Below, in pieces: positions 7,695 to 15,928 of a DNA stretch of 40,704 nt; position 1 is the stretch's first letter, and each line of letters starts with the position of its first letter. The notes under the pieces are model-generated. The model made no database searches and was not told where the DNA came from. It saw nothing but the letters and a program-made list of their open reading frames with translations. Location of the stretch: NCBI GenBank assembly GCA_016235155.1, contig JACRLW010000082.1, positions 30,924 through 71,627 on the forward strand, written 5' to 3'. The stretch is from Planctomycetota bacterium (GTDB taxonomy: Bacteria > Planctomycetota > UBA1135 > UBA2386). The position numbers and the translations under genes were made by a program.

Positions 7695-8771
7695 GTGAAA
7701 ACAACGCGCCTGATCGCTCTCTCGTGCTTCCTGCCCGCGGCTGCAATCGCGCAGTCGGTCAGCCCGACCTTCTACGCCAATGCCGAGGGCCTCGCAAACA
7801 ACGTGTTCCCCTTCGGCAACACCACCGTGCCGTTCCGCTACTCGCAGATCCACGATGACGTGCCGACCATGGTCGTGAACGGCTTCCGGTTCAGGACCAA
7901 CGCCGTGTCCGGGACGATCTACCCCGCGCACACGGTGACGTGCGATGGCTGGATGTCGACCGCTCTCACGCCGTCGACCGGAGGAACCGGCACCTTCGAC
8001 AACAACCACGGGCTCGACAAGATCCAGATCATCACGAACCGCACGTACAGCCATCCGGCCTCGGACCCGACCAACGTCCCCGGAGCGTTCCACCTCGACT
8101 ATCCCTTCGACGTGCCGTTCTTCTACGCCTCGACGGCCGGCTCGCTGTGTTGGGAGGTCATCGTCACCGGCAAGACGCAGACGACGAGCATCACCCATGA
8201 CGCAGTGTCGACGCTCAACGCGAATCCGACTCTTCAGGTCGGCGCGGGCGGCACGGGCTGCATCGCGACCGGTCGGACGACGGCGATGTCCGCGACGGGC
8301 ACTTCGACCGTCACGTGGGCGAGCGGCACCGGCACGCTCACCTTCAACGGCACCAACGCCCCGGCGAGCGCGCCCTCGTTCCACGCGTTGGGCTTCGACA
8401 AGACGCTGTGGGCCGGCTTCATCCCGCTGCCCTTCGTCATCCCCGGCTCGACCGGAGCGCCGTCCGGGACCTGCAACCTGTACGTCGATCCGCTCTTCAC
8501 CACCGGCGTGACCGCCAGTTCGACCGGTGCGCTCACGAACGCCGTGCCGATTCCGCTGTCGCCGGCCTACCACGGCGTTGCGGTCCATTCGCAGTGGGGT
8601 GCGTTCGACGCGGTCGCGAACCCGACGGGCATCGTGACCAGCCGAATGGTCACGCACGGCGTCTCGGCGCCGAACACGACGACCCCCGGCTGCCGCATCT
8701 ATCTCTCGGGCAACACCGGCCCCATCGGCACCATCGCTCAGGCCTACCTTCTGGTCACCCAGCTCTACTGA
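7695..8771 (+). CDS. secreted protein of unknown function, tandem paralogue 2
   Basis: I start at the GTG at 7695 because the next residues KTTRLIALSCFLPAAAIAQ make a clean signal peptide that aligns with that of paralogue 1. The product is 358 aa. The same blocks are present: SPTFYANAEGLANNVFPFGN, RYSQIHDDVPTMVVNGFRFR, GFDKTLWAGFIPLPF and a C-terminal GTIAQAYLLVTQLY. Differences are mostly conservative, so both copies look maintained as proteins. Function is unknown; secretion across the inner membrane is the only supported inference. Its last 7 nt overlap the convergent batE-like gene (8765). The region upstream carries remnants of pta and batE, showing the pair arose by tandem duplication. 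Confidence 0.8.
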   Translation: MKTTRLIALSCFLPAAAIAQSVSPTFYANAEGLANNVFPFGNTTVPFRYSQIHDDVPTMVVNGFRFRTNAVSGTIYPAHTVTCDGWMSTALTPSTGGTGTFDNNHGLDKIQIITNRTYSHPASDPTNVPGAFHLDYPFDVPFFYASTAGSLCWEVIVTGKTQTTSITHDAVSTLNANPTLQVGAGGTGCIATGRTTAMSATGTSTVTWASGTGTLTFNGTNAPASAPSFHALGFDKTLWAGFIPLPFVIPGSTGAPSGTCNLYVDPLFTTGVTASSTGALTNAVPIPLSPAYHGVAVHSQWGAFDAVANPTGIVTSRMVTHGVSAPNTTTPGCRIYLSGNTGPIGTIAQAYLLVTQLY

Positions 8772-9472
8772 TCGCCGACGAGGCCGACCCCGACGCGCTC
8801 GACCCAGCCGCGCCCGCGCCCGGTCGCGACGTGCAGCCAGCGGTCCGAGCCTTCGAGCACGCGCACCGGTTCGCCGGCGCGCAGGCGGACGCGGATCGGC
8901 AGATCCGCATGGGGATCGGCGCGCAACGCCACGTCGCTGCCCAGGACCACGCCTTCGACGGCTTCGTCGCGCAGTGCCATCACCCCGCACGCGATGCCGA
9001 GCCCGAGCGCGACGATGCACGCCGCGCGCGTCAGCGGACGCCGGCGGAGCATCAGCGCGCCCGCGAGACCGACGATCTCGAGCGCGATGCCGAGCAGGAA
9101 CAGTTCGCGCGGCGTCAGCACCTCGACGAGCGCTTCGAGCGCCGCGACCAATCCGGCGTCCGCGTCGCCGTCGAGCGCGAGACGCCGCTCCACGAAGCGC
9201 AGGTTGTTCCAGGTCGCGGGATCGCGCGGAGCCTCGCGCAGCGCGCGCCGATAGCGCCACGCCGCCTCCGCGGGATGGCCGAGTCGCCAGGCGCAGTTGC
9301 CGAGCGCGAACTCGATGCGATGACGCGGCGCACCCGGCTCATCGAGCGCCGTCGCGAAGTCCGTGCTCGCCGCGGCGTGGTCGCCCGCGAGGTACGCGGC
9401 CTCGGCGCGCGCGAGCGGGCCCGGTTCCTGCGGCGCGACCATCAACGCGAGTGCGGCCAGCAACGCGATCAC
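8765..9472 (-). CDS. BatE-like TPR/SH3 membrane protein
   Basis: The start is the GTG at 9472, overlapping the upstream batD stop (GTGA); the product is 235 aa. A signal or anchor segment lies at residues 2-13, two or three TPR-like helical pairs at about 20-95 (ARAEAAYLAGDHAAASTDF, WRYRRALREAPRDPATWNNL), two membrane spans at about 122-142 and 147-166, and a bacterial SH3-like domain at 173-231 (SDVALRADPHADLPIRVRL...WLHVATGRGRGWVERVGVG). This is the BatE architecture seen at the end of aerotolerance-type bat operons. It likely acts in a membrane complex with the VWA proteins encoded upstream. The last 7 nt overlap paralogue 2 and its 3' end was copied into the duplication scar at 7402. Confidence 0.8.
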   Translation of the reverse strand: MIALLAALALMVAPQEPGPLARAEAAYLAGDHAAASTDFATALDEPGAPRHRIEFALGNCAWRLGHPAEAAWRYRRALREAPRDPATWNNLRFVERRLALDGDADAGLVAALEALVEVLTPRELFLLGIALEIVGLAGALMLRRRPLTRAACIVALGLGIACGVMALRDEAVEGVVLGSDVALRADPHADLPIRVRLRAGEPVRVLEGSDRWLHVATGRGRGWVERVGVGLVGDQ

Positions 9473-10914
9473 GCGGCATCCTCCGCCCGCCGGAATCCGA
9501 CCTCGACCTCGTCGACGACCGCGAGCAGCGCGGCGTGGTCGAACGGCGCGGGCTCGCGGCCGTAGCGAGCGGCGACGAGTGCATGAAGCGCTCCGGCGGC
9601 GCGCGAGGCGACATCGTTCCCGCAGCCGACCGCCACCAGCCGTGATGCGAGTTCGGGCGCGACGACGGCCGCGGCAGGACACCGCAGCCGCGCCGCGAGG
9701 TAGCGCGTGAACGCGTGCGCGAGCGCATCGACGTCGGGCGGCCGCGCCGCACGGAACTCCGAAACGGCTCGGCGGGCACGCCGGCCGTCCCGATCGGCCA
9801 GCGCGGCGCGGCGCGCACGCGACCAGGCGACGAAGGCCAACGCGACGCACCACGGCAGCGCGAGCGCGATCAGCGCGGCCGGCGTCGCGACGTTGCGCGA
9901 GGACGGGGGACGCGCCGCGGGTAGTTCGTCGACGAACCGGTCGCTCGCCTTCACCGCGCGATCCGCGGGTGCTTCGTCCGGCGCGACGACCGTCGGTTCG
10001 CCGCTCACGACGATCGGGATCGCCGCCGTGATCGCGGTGCGATACGCACCGGGCGGGGTCGGATCGAAGTACGGAAACCTGATCGGCGGCACCGCCGTGA
10101 TCCCGCCCACCGCCGGCGCGAGGTCGTAGGTGATCTCCCGCGCCGCAGTGCCCGGCTCGTCGATGCTGCCGAGCACGCGGAAGCCAAGGAGGCCGTCGAG
10201 TCGCGGCGCCGTGAAGCGCTCGCGGTTGCCGTCGCCGGTGATGCGCAGCACGAGGCGAAGCGTCTCGCCGGCGGGAACGTCGCGACGAACCACGTCGGCG
10301 GTGACCGTGAAGCGACCGATCGCGCCGCCGAAGTCGGCGGGTCGTCCCTCGCTCGGCAGCGCCTCCACGCGCAACCGCAGCGGCGAACCCGTGACCGTCG
10401 CATCGCGGCGGTCCTCCGGCGCCCGTTCGCCGAAGAAGTCCTCGCGGAAGCGCGTCGCCCACGCGAAGCGCAGGCGCGGCGACGGCACTTCGTGATCGCC
10501 GATCCGCTCCGCGACGAACGGGATTCCGATCTCGAACACGGTGAACTCGCGCCCGTTCTGGATCCGCGGCGAAGCGCGCGCCGCGAGCACGACGCGGCCG
10601 TCGAGGACGACGCTGGCACCGCCGTCGGCGTCGCGAGGGCTTGGACCGCCGAGAGAGTGCGATCCGCCGGTCTCGAGTTGCGCCGGCACGTCGAGGCGCT
10701 GACGCAGCACGGCGACGACGTTCTCGCGGAGGAAGCGCGTGTCGAATCCGAAGCGCAGGGTCGCGGTCAGGTCTTCGCCGGCGAAGACCGCGCTGCGCTC
10801 CGTGACCAGCTCGACGAAGCTCGCCGACGAGGCGTCGTCCTGGGCCGAGGCCGCACCGGACGACGCGGCGAGCGCGGCGACCGCACGCGCGGCGGACCAG
10901 AGCCACCGCCTCAC
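9469..10914 (-). CDS. BatD-like protein (oxygen-tolerance family)
   Basis: I place the start at GTG 10914, which overlaps the batC-like stop as GTGA and opens a signal peptide (RRWLWSAARAVAALAASSGA, cleavage near ASAQ). The 481-aa product then carries beta-rich repeats: SFVELVTERSAVFAGEDLTATL, VRRDVPAGETLRLVLRITGDG, LLGFRVLG and GGITAVPPIRFPYFDPTPP. The last is the typical BatD tail of such a domain. A single membrane span lies at about residues 342-365 (ALIALALPWCVALAFVAW), followed by a helical cytoplasmic tail of about 112 aa. The periplasmic Ig-like domains plus one span match BatD. BatD is known from Bacteroides aerotolerance and Leptospira stress work, but the molecular job is unsettled. 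Family call is good from architecture and context. Confidence 0.82.
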   Translation of the reverse strand: MRRWLWSAARAVAALAASSGAASAQDDASSASFVELVTERSAVFAGEDLTATLRFGFDTRFLRENVVAVLRQRLDVPAQLETGGSHSLGGPSPRDADGGASVVLDGRVVLAARASPRIQNGREFTVFEIGIPFVAERIGDHEVPSPRLRFAWATRFREDFFGERAPEDRRDATVTGSPLRLRVEALPSEGRPADFGGAIGRFTVTADVVRRDVPAGETLRLVLRITGDGNRERFTAPRLDGLLGFRVLGSIDEPGTAAREITYDLAPAVGGITAVPPIRFPYFDPTPPGAYRTAITAAIPIVVSGEPTVVAPDEAPADRAVKASDRFVDELPAARPPSSRNVATPAALIALALPWCVALAFVAWSRARRAALADRDGRRARRAVSEFRAARPPDVDALAHAFTRYLAARLRCPAAAVVAPELASRLVAVGCGNDVASRAAGALHALVAARYGREPAPFDHAALLAVVDEVEVGFRRAEDAA

Positions 10915-11585
10915 CAGTCCTTCTCCACGTCTCGCGACGCCGCGGCGCGCGTCGTGCGACGCAGCCCGCGCTTCTCGTCCTCGATGCGGGCGAGGCGCTT
11001 CAGCAGTTCGTCGACCTGCGTGCTCGCGAGATCGACGGACTGCGCGGCCGAAGGATCGGCCGCCTCGGTGGTCCGCTCGCCGCCGGCCGGCTCCTCGGTC
11101 TCGCCCGTCGGTGATCGAGGCGCCTCGGCCATGCGTTGCCGGCGCTGCTTCTCGATCGCCGATTGCCGTTCGCGCCGCAGTCCCTCGAGCTTCGCGGCCA
11201 CGCGTTCGAGGTTGCGCCGCGCCTCGGGCCAATCGTCCCGGCTCGCCGACGCACGACTCCACTGCTCGCGCGCCGCCTCGGCGTGCGCGATCGCGACGTC
11301 GAACGCGAACGGTTCGGCCTCCGGTCCGCGGGCCTGCGCCTCGGCGCGCATGCAGCGCGCGAACGCCGCGTTGCCCGCGATGAAGTCCCGCAGCGGACGC
11401 CACGCCGGACCGCCGCGCGCGACGGCCTTCTCGAGCGCGACCTCCGCGTCGATCAACGATCCCTTCTCCAGCGTCGCGAGCGCGTCGACCCAGAGAAGTT
11501 CCGGCGGCGTGACGTCGCCCGGCGCGCCGTCGCAGGCGGGCAGGACCAACAGCGCGAGGATGGCAAGGCGTCGCATCACGACCAT
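10911..11585 (-). CDS. BatC-position lipoprotein with helical/coiled-coil body
   Basis: The 224-aa product carries a lipoprotein signal (RRLAILALLVLPAC, acylated Cys at residue 18); an ATG at 11576 would give a shorter, cleaner signal. The body is helical: LLWVDALATLEKGSLIDAEV, then a charged coiled-coil-like stretch (RRNLERVAAKLEGLRRERQS, EKQRRQRMAEAP), an acidic Ser/Thr linker, and a final helix DELLKRLARIEDEKRGLRR. Clear TPR signatures are not obvious, but position and size fit BatC, which in other operons holds TPRs. The gene lies 1 nt after the redoxin/heme/copper gene stop and overlaps batD by 4 nt, so all four genes down to batE look co-transcribed. Confidence 0.68.
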   Translation of the reverse strand: MVVMRRLAILALLVLPACDGAPGDVTPPELLWVDALATLEKGSLIDAEVALEKAVARGGPAWRPLRDFIAGNAAFARCMRAEAQARGPEAEPFAFDVAIAHAEAAREQWSRASASRDDWPEARRNLERVAAKLEGLRRERQSAIEKQRRQRMAEAPRSPTGETEEPAGGERTTEAADPSAAQSVDLASTQVDELLKRLARIEDEKRGLRRTTRAAASRDVEKDW

Positions 11586-11586
11586 C

Positions 11587-13395
11587 TCAGAGTGCGCGCC
11601 CCGTCGCCGGATCGACGCGCAGGTCGATCGGCTGGTCGCGCGTGACGAACACGAAGCCGTACATCATCTCCTCGTCGGTCTGCTGTCCGAACTTCACCGT
11701 CGCTTCGGGGTCGGGGTTGAACGGGTTGAAGCGGCTGTTGTCGAAGTGGGCGAAGACCTCCAGGCGCGTGCTCGCCGGCAGCTTCACCGCACCCTCGTGA
11801 CAGCGGTACGAGGTCTGCCAGTCGAAGTCGTAGGTCGCGACCGTCAGCAGGATCTCGGGCTTCCTCTCCGGTCGATGCGCGACGAAGGTCATGTCGCGCC
11901 CGCGCAGGTGCATGTGCGCGGAGTAGCCGATCACGGTGGAGTCGGTCGCCACCTTGCGCGTCGCTGCGACCCGATGCGCCGGCGCGCCCGGCGGGATCGC
12001 GAAGCGGGTGTTGGTGACGACGATCACCTCCGCGCGCTTCGTGACCGGCCCCTTCGGGAAGCGCATGCCGACCTGGATGCTGTCGGTCTCGGCGGTGCCG
12101 ACGGTGACGTAGTGAGCCTGGATGCCGAGCCGCGACCCCTTTTGGATCAACATCGCGGTGCCGGGATCGAGCACCATCGGATCGCCGCCGGGGACGAAGC
12201 CGGTGATGAAACCGTCCTGCGAGAAGCCGTCCTTCGGGTCGAAGTGCGCGACGTTCGCGTGGTGCAGCACGCGAGCGTTCTCGGGCCTGATCTCGACCGC
12301 TTCGACCCAGGTGTCCTCGCGGAAGACGAACGGCAGGAAGAGGTACTGGTACGGCACGATCCCTTCCGCCGGCACGTGCACGGGCGCGACGACCTGCAGC
12401 ACCTGATCCGGTTCGCCGATGCGCCACGCACCCTTCTGGAACACGCGCGGCGGCGGGGCATCGGCGGGATCGCCGCGCGGCAGGTCCGAGCGGAGCCAGT
12501 CGTCGATCACCGCGCGTTCGTCGTCGGCGAGCCCGAGCCGGTTGCGGAACTGCCCGTGCGCGTCGCTCGCGTGCCACGGCGGCATCCGCCGGCGACGCAG
12601 GACCTCCGCGATCATCTCGGCGTGGTCGGCGAGGTCGTCGTACTCGAGCAAGGGGAACGGCGCGACGCCGCCCTCGCGGTGACAGCCCTGGCAGTGGCGC
12701 AAGACCAGCGGTTCGACGTCGCGATGGAACGTGACGCGTCCGCTCGGCGGCGCGGACTTCGGATGCGTGACCACGCAGCCTTCGGCCGGCGTCTCGGCGA
12801 TCTCGACTTCGCCGCCCGCGAGCACGGCATCGAGCGCGAGGCGCAGATCTTCGCGCGACGGCGTCTCCTTCACGCTCGCGTAGAGCACCTGGTCGTCCAC
12901 GCGGCCTCGGTAGCGCAGGCGACGCTCCGCGTCGAGCACCACGACGGTCGTCGTCCGTTCGATGCCGAGCGCGTCGACCGCGCGCAGGAACTCGTCCTTC
13001 ACAAAGTGGAACGGGGCGTCGAAGGCGATCGCCTGCGTGCCGATGTCGCACGGCGAGTCGCTGCGGCCGACGTTCACGGCGACGAACTCCACGCCGCCGC
13101 GCTCGCTCGACTTCGCGGCGTACTCGGTCGCGAGCCGCACGACCTTCGGCATCACGCGCCCGACCATCGGGCAGCTGCAATCGACGAAGAACAGAACGAT
13201 CGCCGCACGAGGGCCGAAGTCCGACAGGCGACGGCGCTGGGTGCGGACGTCGAGGAAGCTCAGGTCCGCGACCGGCTCCCCGATCGCGACGGCCGTGCGC
13301 CCCGCGACCGCCTCCTGCGCGCCCGATTCGCGCGCCGCCGCGAGCAGGACGAGAACGGCACCGAGCGCCGATGCGAAGCGTCGCGACGAACCCAT
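11587..13395 (-). CDS. secreted redoxin / c-type heme / copper monooxygenase-like fusion protein
   Basis: The 602-aa protein has a signal peptide (residues 1-26, cleaved near SGAQ). Domain 1 (about 33-195) is thioredoxin/AhpC-like, with the Cys pair DCSCPM at residues 72-77. Domain 2 (about 222-305) has a c-type heme site CQGCH at 235-239, a likely distal Met in RRRMPPW, and the pattern of cytochromes found in such proteins. Domain 3 (about 330-602) resembles the two-domain PHM/DBM copper type II monooxygenase fold: HHANVAHF (378-379 His pair), AHYVT (His 428), YSAHMHLRG (His 494 and 496), and a Met near EEMMYG. I infer a periplasmic redox enzyme; the substrate is unknown. It heads a tight operon with the batC-, batD- and batE-like genes (1-nt gap), and a TAGCTT element sits 6 nt before its ATG. 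Confidence 0.82.
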   Translation of the reverse strand: MGSSRRFASALGAVLVLLAAARESGAQEAVAGRTAVAIGEPVADLSFLDVRTQRRRLSDFGPRAAIVLFFVDCSCPMVGRVMPKVVRLATEYAAKSSERGGVEFVAVNVGRSDSPCDIGTQAIAFDAPFHFVKDEFLRAVDALGIERTTTVVVLDAERRLRYRGRVDDQVLYASVKETPSREDLRLALDAVLAGGEVEIAETPAEGCVVTHPKSAPPSGRVTFHRDVEPLVLRHCQGCHREGGVAPFPLLEYDDLADHAEMIAEVLRRRRMPPWHASDAHGQFRNRLGLADDERAVIDDWLRSDLPRGDPADAPPPRVFQKGAWRIGEPDQVLQVVAPVHVPAEGIVPYQYLFLPFVFREDTWVEAVEIRPENARVLHHANVAHFDPKDGFSQDGFITGFVPGGDPMVLDPGTAMLIQKGSRLGIQAHYVTVGTAETDSIQVGMRFPKGPVTKRAEVIVVTNTRFAIPPGAPAHRVAATRKVATDSTVIGYSAHMHLRGRDMTFVAHRPERKPEILLTVATYDFDWQTSYRCHEGAVKLPASTRLEVFAHFDNSRFNPFNPDPEATVKFGQQTDEEMMYGFVFVTRDQPIDLRVDPATGRAL

Positions 13396-13401
13396 GCCGG
13401 C

Positions 13402-13407
13402 AAGCTA
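13402..13407 (-). promoter_or_regulatory. -10-like element TAGCTT before the redoxin/heme/copper gene
   Basis: Read on the minus strand, TAGCTT lies 6 nt before the ATG at 13395, which would make an almost leaderless message. It lies back to back with a plus-strand TACCTT at 13417, so the 39-nt divergent gap would hold two promoters. Weak on its own; supported only by the recurring TAnnnT pattern. Confidence 0.3.
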
Positions 13408-13416
13408 CGCGAGCCG

Positions 13417-13422
13417 TACCTT
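13417..13422 (+). promoter_or_regulatory. -10-like element TACCTT before the aldehyde-dehydrogenase-like gene
   Basis: CCGTACCTTCCGGG ends a dozen bases before the ATG at 13435 and fits the TAnnnTCCG pattern. Transcription from it would give a very short leader. Confidence 0.35.
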
Positions 13423-13434
13423 CCGGGAAACTCC

Positions 13435-14934
13435 ATGACGACGACGCGGCCTTCGGTGCCCGACGAGGCGGAAGAGGCACTCGCCCGCGCTTCCCGCACG
13501 GCGCTGCCGTCCGATCCGGCGACGCGGTCCGCGTTCCTGCTGCCCCTGCTCGACGACGCGCGCGCCAAGCTCGCGGCAGCCGCCGATCGCTGGGTCGAAG
13601 TGGCTGCCGCCGCGAAGCAGTGCGAACCGAGCGAGGCGATCGCCGCCGAGGAACTCGCATCGGGCCCGCTGGCCGTCGCCCGCGCGCTCGCCGGCTGGCG
13701 CCGCAGCCTGGTCGCGCTCCGCGCGGGGCGCCTGCCGTCGGTCCAAGGCAGGGTGCGGCGCGCGGGGGACGCGCGCTTCGTGCCCGCGATGCCGTGCCTG
13801 CCCTTCGACCGCCTGGTCTTCGCGAGCCATCGCGCAAGGGGCGACGGACTGCCCGTCGTCGTGAAGTTGCATCCCCTGCACGCCGGACTGCGCGAGCTCT
13901 TCGCGTCGACCTTCGCTGCGTTCGCGGACGCCGGCTGTTCGTTCGTCGCCGGCGACGGCGCGTTCGGCGCGACGCTGGCGCGCGACCCTCGCGTGAGCGA
14001 CGTGCACCTCACCGGTTCTCGGTCGACGTTCGCCGCGCTCGCGCAGTCGAACGCGATGCGTCCGACGCCGGCGCGCCTGAGCGCGGAACTGGGCAACGTC
14101 ACACCGGTCGTCGTCGTTCCGGGGACCTGGCGCGACGCAGAACTTCGCGCGCGCGCGGACGACGTCGCCGCGATGTTGTCGAACAACGGCGGGTTCAACT
14201 GCGCGTCGGCCCGCGTGCTGATCACGGCGCGACGCTGGCCGCAGCGCGAGTCCTTCCTCGCGTTCCTCCGCGAACGCTTGTCGGCGTTGCCGCCGCGCCC
14301 GGCGTGGCACCCCGGTTCGGCCGCACGCTTCGTGAGCGCCGGCGGCCGGCCCGCGGACGACGGCCGACTGCCGTGCGTGCTTCTCGAGTGCGCCGACCCG
14401 GACTCGTTGCCGCACGCGTTCCGCGACGAAGTCTTCGCGCCGCTGCTCGTCGAGCACTCGCTCGACGGCGCGGACCTCACGGCCTACCTGCGCTCCGCGA
14501 CGCAGTTCTGCGCGACGCGCCTCTCCGGCGACCTCGCGGCGGTCGTGCTCGCGCCGCGCGCGGTCCTCGCGCGCGATCGCGCCGCCATCGACGGCTTCTG
14601 CGGCTCGTTGCGGTACGGCACCGTCGGGCTGAACGTGTGGGCCGCGGTCGGCTTCGCCTGGATGGCGACGCCGTGGGGCGCGTTCCGCGATCCGCGCGGC
14701 GCGCCGTCGCGGAGCGGCGTCGGGTTCGTGCACGACTCGCTGCTGTTGCGCGCGCCCCGTCGCTCCTTCCTGCGCGGACCGATCCTGCCGTGGCCGACTC
14801 CCGCCTGGTGGCCGAGCCACCGCTCGCCGCGCGCGGTGATGGAGCGACTGCTCGCGCTCACGCTCGCGCCGTCGCCGTGGCGCTGTGCGCGCGTCGTGTC
14901 GTCCGCGATCGCCGGCCGAGCGCGCGGCCGGTGA
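13435..14934 (+). CDS. divergent aldehyde dehydrogenase family protein
   Basis: The 499-aa protein starts at ATG 13435, placed just after a promoter-like element. Family features: a helical N-terminus, VVVKLHPL (the VVKPS-like strand near 140), VHLTGSRSTFAALAQ (about 190-204, matching the FTGS motif), SAELGNVTPVVV (general-base Glu about 218), and NNGGFNCASARV with the candidate catalytic Cys at about 256. The later LRYGTVGLNVWAAVGF matches the NPF-adjacent end of the fold. The NAD-binding motifs are weaker than usual, and the substrate cannot be told. It oxidises an aldehyde or acts on an acyl group, in the cytoplasm. It is inserted on the opposite strand between two halves of the bat cluster; its 3' end overlaps batB by 77 nt. 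Confidence 0.78.
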   Translation: MTTTRPSVPDEAEEALARASRTALPSDPATRSAFLLPLLDDARAKLAAAADRWVEVAAAAKQCEPSEAIAAEELASGPLAVARALAGWRRSLVALRAGRLPSVQGRVRRAGDARFVPAMPCLPFDRLVFASHRARGDGLPVVVKLHPLHAGLRELFASTFAAFADAGCSFVAGDGAFGATLARDPRVSDVHLTGSRSTFAALAQSNAMRPTPARLSAELGNVTPVVVVPGTWRDAELRARADDVAAMLSNNGGFNCASARVLITARRWPQRESFLAFLRERLSALPPRPAWHPGSAARFVSAGGRPADDGRLPCVLLECADPDSLPHAFRDEVFAPLLVEHSLDGADLTAYLRSATQFCATRLSGDLAAVVLAPRAVLARDRAAIDGFCGSLRYGTVGLNVWAAVGFAWMATPWGAFRDPRGAPSRSGVGFVHDSLLLRAPRRSFLRGPILPWPTPAWWPSHRSPRAVMERLLALTLAPSPWRCARVVSSAIAGRARGR

Positions 14935-15928
14935 GCGCGAGGCCGAACGACCACAAGAGCCAGGCGACGAGCAACGGCGACTGGTAGCGATGCGCGCGAT
15001 CGCGCCGGTCGTCGCTCTCGATCGACGAGCGCGCGCGAGGCACGACGTGGTCCGTCCAGAGATCGACGAAGGCAAGTGCTCCGTTCGCGGTGGCGTCGAC
15101 GAACACGCCGCCGCCCGCGTCCGCGATCGCCGTCAGCCCCGCGCGGTCCATCGCCGAGACGACCTCGTCGCCGTCGCGCGTGCGCAGGAAGGCCTGAGCT
15201 CCGGCTCCCGCTTCGTCGATCACGATCTTGCTGCCCGACGCCTTGCCGATGCCGGCGCAGTGGACGGCGATGCCCTGCGCGCTCAGCTCGCCGGCCACGT
15301 TGCGGCCCGTGCCGCCGTGATCCTCGCCGTCGGTGACGACCACGACCGTCGCGTGCGCACGATCGCTCCCGTCGAGCGCCTGTTGCGCGACGCGCAATGC
15401 CGTGCCGAGGTCCGTGCCGCCGCGGGTCACCACGGTCGGGTCCGCGTTCGCGAGCAGTTCGGTGAAGGTCGTCACGTCGTGCGTGAGGGGTACGAGGAGC
15501 GTCGCGTCGCCCGCGAAGGCGACCAAGGCCAGCCGATCCCCCCGTGCGCGTTCGGCCATCGCCGCGATCCCCCGCACCGCGGCGCCGAGGCGATCGGGCA
15601 CGACGTCGCGTGCGAGCATCGACCGCGAGACGTCGAGGCAGACGACGACGTCCGCGCCGCGACGCTCGCGAGGCCGCGCTTCCTCGCCCCAGGTCGGCTG
15701 GAGCGCGGCGAGCAGCGCGAACAGCAGCCCGAGCGCGAAGGTCGCGCGACGCCATCGGCGCTGCGACGCGCTCGACTCGCTCGCGAGCACGTCCGCGCGC
15801 GGGCCGAGCGCGCGCGCAAGACGCCGTGCGCGCGCGCCGTCGCGCCGGCGGAGCACGACGTACGCGAGCGGCGCGAGCAGCACGATCGGCAGCGCCTCGG
15901 CGTGCACGAACAGCTCGTCGAGAGTCAT
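14858..15928 (-). CDS. BatB-like von Willebrand factor A membrane protein
   Basis: The ATG at 15928 overlaps the batA stop (ATGA). The 356-aa product has N-terminal membrane helices (about 13-27 and 61-79) and a VWA domain. The metal-ion-dependent adhesion site is intact: CLDVSRSM (Asp 99, Ser 101, Ser 103), GGTDLGTAL, and VVTDGEDHGG. A C-terminal span follows near SPLLVAWLLWSFGLALTG. BatB and BatA are inner-membrane VWA proteins that probably form a complex displayed to the periplasm and gated by MoxR. The last part, Arg/Thr-rich RTTRRAHSATATARA, lies in the 77-nt overlap with the aldehyde-dehydrogenase-like gene and may be a recent extension. This gene ends the first half of the bat cluster; batC, batD and batE lie 3 kb further on. 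Confidence 0.88.
   Translation of the reverse strand: MTLDELFVHAEALPIVLLAPLAYVVLRRRDGARARRLARALGPRADVLASESSASQRRWRRATFALGLLFALLAALQPTWGEEARPRERRGADVVVCLDVSRSMLARDVVPDRLGAAVRGIAAMAERARGDRLALVAFAGDATLLVPLTHDVTTFTELLANADPTVVTRGGTDLGTALRVAQQALDGSDRAHATVVVVTDGEDHGGTGRNVAGELSAQGIAVHCAGIGKASGSKIVIDEAGAGAQAFLRTRDGDEVVSAMDRAGLTAIADAGGGVFVDATANGALAFVDLWTDHVVPRARSSIESDDRRDRAHRYQSPLLVAWLLWSFGLALTGRALGRRSRTTRRAHSATATARA

Noticed and set aside
10492-13434. Very long open plus-strand frame running into the aldehyde-dehydrogenase-like gene
   Set aside because: Before 13435 the translation is Arg/Asp/Glu-rich shadow of the minus-strand batD, batC and redoxin/heme/copper genes; real motifs begin only after 13435.
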